The notes beneath the pieces are model-generated. The model ran no database searches, had not been told where the DNA came from, and saw only the letters and a program-made list of their open reading frames with translations. The position numbers were made by a program, and so were the translations under genes. Shown piece after piece: positions 61,488 to 64,000 of a DNA stretch of 64,000 nucleotides. The stretch spans positions 74,988 through 138,987 of the forward strand of contig CAWDWD010000012.1 in the NCBI GenBank assembly GCA_963805915.1, read 5' to 3'. Numbering within the stretch: position 1 is the stretch's first letter; every line of letters begins with the position of its first letter. Source of the DNA: JAEULH01 sp963805915 (GTDB lineage: Bacteria > Pseudomonadota > Alphaproteobacteria > Rhodospirillales > Defluviicoccaceae).

Positions 61488-64000
61488 ATGTTCTCCAAGT
61501 TCTTCATTGAGCGGCCGGTCTTCGCGTCCGTCATCGCCATCGTCACCGTGCTTCTGGGTGTCGTCGCCCTCCTGCGCCTGCCCATCGCCCAGTACCCCGA
61601 CATTGCGCCGCCGACGATCTACGTCACGACAAGCTATCCGGGGGCAAGCGCCGCCACGGTCGCGAACACGGTGGGTATACCGATCGAGCAGCAGGTCAAC
61701 GGCGTACCAAGCATGCTCTACATGCAGTCTTACAGCGCCTCGGACGGCACCTACACGCTGATCGTGACCTTCAAGGTCGGTACCGACATGGATACGGCAC
61801 AGACCCTGGTCTATCAACGCGTCGCGATTGCGCTGGCGCAGCTGCCGACCCAGGTCTCGGCGCAGGGAGTGACCGTCAAGCAGCAGTCGACCAACATCCT
61901 GCTGTTCGCCAACCTGATCTCGCCGACGGGCACCTACGACAGCCTGTTCCTCACCAACTACGCCGCAATCAACCTGCAGAGCGAGCTCGCGCGTGTTCCG
62001 GGGGTTGCCCAGGTCAACATCTTGGGCGCTGGTACCTACAGTATGCGGATCTGGCTCGACCCGGAGAAGATGCAGAGCTTCGGGCTTGTGCCCAATGACG
62101 TCGTCCAGGCGCTCAACCAGGAGAACGCACAGGTCGCGGCAGGCCAGGTCGGCATTCCGCCGCAGCCTTCGGACCAACCCTTCCAGTACACGATCAACGT
62201 CCTGGGCCGGCTGGACCAGGTGTCACAGTTCGAAGACATCATTGTCAAAGCGGCGTCGACCGGTGGTGGGCAGCTCGTCCGTATCCGCGACGTGGCACGG
62301 GTCGAACTTGGCGCGCAGACCTACAGCACGTTCTCGAACCTGACCGGACAGCCGACAGCGGGGCTAGCGATCTATCAGCTGCCCACCGCCAACGCGCTGG
62401 CGGTGGCCAAGGCGGTCAAGGCGAAGATGGCCGAGCTCAAGGGCGCGTTCCCCGAAGGGCTCGACTACACCATTCTGTTCGACACCACGATCTTCGTCAG
62501 TGACGCCATCCAAGGCGTAGTTCAGACCCTGATCGCGGCCGGCGTCCTGGTCTTCCTAACCATCTTCATTTTTTTGCAGGACTGGCGCGGCACGCTGATC
62601 CCGACCATCACGATTCCGGTCTCCCTGATCGGCACGTTCGCGCTGCTCGCCGCTTTCGGGCTGACAATCAACCTGATCTCCCTGCTCGGTCTCGTGCTTG
62701 CCATCGCCATCGTGGTCGATGACGCCATCGTCGTGGTCGAGAACGTCTGGCGTATCATGGAGGAGGAGAATGTCGGTCCGAAGGAGGCGGCCATCAAGGC
62801 GATGGAGGAGTTGGGCGGCGCCATCGCCGGCGTCTCTTTGACCCTGATGTCAGTGTTCGTTCCAGCTGCGTTCCTGCCCGGCATCACCGGCCAGATGTAC
62901 CAGCAGTTCGCCCTGGTGCTGGCCTCCGCGACCGCGCTCAGCGCCATCAACGCGCTCACTCTTACCCCGGCGCTCTGCGCCATCATCTTGCGCAAGCCGC
63001 GGCCGCCGCGTTTCTTTCTGTTCCGCTGGTTCAACAAGGGCTTCGGCGCCCTGACCAAGGGCCAGACAGCGTCGGTCGAATTCATGATCCGCCATAAGTT
63101 CGTGACGATCCTGCTGTTCGTGGCCGTGCTCGGGATCGGTGGTGCGGGCTTTGTGCGGCTGCCAACCGGGTTCCTGCCGGAAGAGGATCAGGGCTACGCT
63201 ATCGTCGGCATCCAGCTTCCCAACGGCGCCTCGCTCGCGCGCACGGAGGCCACCGTCAAAGAGGTCGAGGCGGCGCTGAAGGGGGTGCCGGGGATCGCCG
63301 GCTGGGTCACGGTAGGCGGCGTCTCCTTACTCGACAGCAGTACGACGCTCGCCAACGGCGCGGTCATGTACCTCGTCTACACGCCCTTCGCGGAACGCGA
63401 CAAGGCCGGGCTCGATCAGAGAACCATCTTGGGGGAGGTCCGGCACCGGCTAGCGAGCATCGAGTCCGCCGTGACCTTCCCCCTAATTCCACCGGCAATT
63501 CCGGGGCTGGGCGTGTCCAGCGGCTTTCAGATGCAGCTGCAGCTGAAGGGTGGCAGCTCCGACCTCGCCGTCCTCGCCGCCTCCGCGCGCTCAATGATCG
63601 AAGCGGCTCGCAGCCAGTCGGGCATCGCCGCCATCAACACCTCGTTTCGGGCCGATGTGCCGCAGATCTTCGTCGACATCGACCGGACCCAAGCCGAGAC
63701 CCTGGGCGTGCAGATCGGGGACGTATTCGCCACGCTCCAGGCCTACACCGGCTCGAGCTTCGTCAATCAGTTCAACCTGTTCAACCAGAGCTACCAGACC
63801 TACGTCCAGGCCGACAGCCAGTTCCGTCTCGAGCCGGAAGCGATCGAGCGATTGCGCACGCGCAACAGCGCCGGCGAAATGGTGCCCCTGGGCGCCCTGG
63901 CTAGCATCAGCTACACCCAGGGTGCGGCGACTGTATCGCGGTACAACCTTTACCCGACGGCGGGCCTCAACGGCGCCGCGGCTCCGGGCTTCAGCTCCGG
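61488..64000 (+). CDS. RND multidrug efflux pump (AcrB/MexB-like), 3' end beyond window
   Basis: Proton-driven trimeric transporter of the HAE1 family. The visible 837 codons, about 80% of the usual 1050, start MFSKFFIERPVFASVIAIVT and include YPDIAPPTIYVTTSYPGASA and the proton-relay pair in VVDDAIVVVENVW. The second periplasmic half begins FVRLPTGFLPEEDQGYAIV-like at about 63150. The frame is open to the window edge. It starts 6 bp after the adaptor stop. Confidence 0.95.
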   Translation, partial: MFSKFFIERPVFASVIAIVTVLLGVVALLRLPIAQYPDIAPPTIYVTTSYPGASAATVANTVGIPIEQQVNGVPSMLYMQSYSASDGTYTLIVTFKVGTDMDTAQTLVYQRVAIALAQLPTQVSAQGVTVKQQSTNILLFANLISPTGTYDSLFLTNYAAINLQSELARVPGVAQVNILGAGTYSMRIWLDPEKMQSFGLVPNDVVQALNQENAQVAAGQVGIPPQPSDQPFQYTINVLGRLDQVSQFEDIIVKAASTGGGQLVRIRDVARVELGAQTYSTFSNLTGQPTAGLAIYQLPTANALAVAKAVKAKMAELKGAFPEGLDYTILFDTTIFVSDAIQGVVQTLIAAGVLVFLTIFIFLQDWRGTLIPTITIPVSLIGTFALLAAFGLTINLISLLGLVLAIAIVVDDAIVVVENVWRIMEEENVGPKEAAIKAMEELGGAIAGVSLTLMSVFVPAAFLPGITGQMYQQFALVLASATALSAINALTLTPALCAIILRKPRPPRFFLFRWFNKGFGALTKGQTASVEFMIRHKFVTILLFVAVLGIGGAGFVRLPTGFLPEEDQGYAIVGIQLPNGASLARTEATVKEVEAALKGVPGIAGWVTVGGVSLLDSSTTLANGAVMYLVYTPFAERDKAGLDQRTILGEVRHRLASIESAVTFPLIPPAIPGLGVSSGFQMQLQLKGGSSDLAVLAASARSMIEAARSQSGIAAINTSFRADVPQIFVDIDRTQAETLGVQIGDVFATLQAYTGSSFVNQFNLFNQSYQTYVQADSQFRLEPEAIERLRTRNSAGEMVPLGALASISYTQGAATVSRYNLYPTAGLNGAAAPGFSS

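Overview
The window is high-GC DNA, densely coding on both strands, and looks chromosomal. Its housekeeping genes (glmS, glmU, map, radC, der, bamB, a YfgM-like gene, a cobalamin-type decarboxylase) fit an alphaproteobacterium, perhaps in or near the Rhodospirillales. That placement rests on gene style and synteny only. No rRNA or tRNA gene and no CRISPR array was seen.

Left part (1-14.3 kb). The end of glmS and all of glmU (amino-sugar supply) are followed by a FetAB-type ABC exporter, a hotdog thioesterase, a diguanylate cyclase and a broken CsgG-like lipoprotein gene. Next comes a compact stress cassette (7.7-11.8 kb): an ECF42-type sigma factor, its DGPF/YCII partner, a GFA protein, three VOC/PhnB proteins and a DUF1428 protein. 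Both transcription units carry the same promoter-like signature, TGTCGG-N17-CGTC. A class I cytochrome c, an extremely His-rich protein, ChaC and a CDP-alcohol phosphatidyltransferase follow.

Gene graveyard (14.5-19 kb). Short remnants sit side by side: a piece of the window's own IS1595 element, a HigB-like toxin, an RTX-like fragment, a HlyD-type adaptor, an ISAs1 transposase end and a decayed second copy of the hydrogenase small-subunit gene. A beta-propeller lipoprotein gene lies between two direct repeats of about 145 bp.

Middle part (19-46.6 kb). A K+/H+ antiporter precedes a Hyb-type (group 1c-like) [NiFe] uptake hydrogenase operon, hybO-A-B-C-D. Then come radC and map, and a three-gene oxidoreductase unit: a duplicated His-rich membrane protein, a gluconate-dehydrogenase subunit 3-like protein and a GMC flavoprotein. 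An MBOAT acyltransferase with an SGNH-like partner, a DMT transporter, a hemerythrin protein, a response regulator with a multi-PAS hybrid kinase, two MDR-family oxidoreductases and a GH13 amylase complete this part.

Right part (47-64 kb). Two nearly identical IS1595-family elements in opposite orientation, each with its own perfect 8-bp target duplication, bracket der, bamB, a YfgM-like gene, a MarC-family gene, cobD, a DUF6134-like gene, a lipoprotein gene and an RNA uracil methyltransferase gene. A tripartite RND efflux operon runs off the right edge.

Two patterns cross the window. At least seven coding sequences carry apparent single frameshifts. One is in map, normally essential, so base-calling or assembly errors must be considered. 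Short tandem duplications (12-18 bp) also sit repeatedly at gene ends, and one of them explains a frameshift directly.
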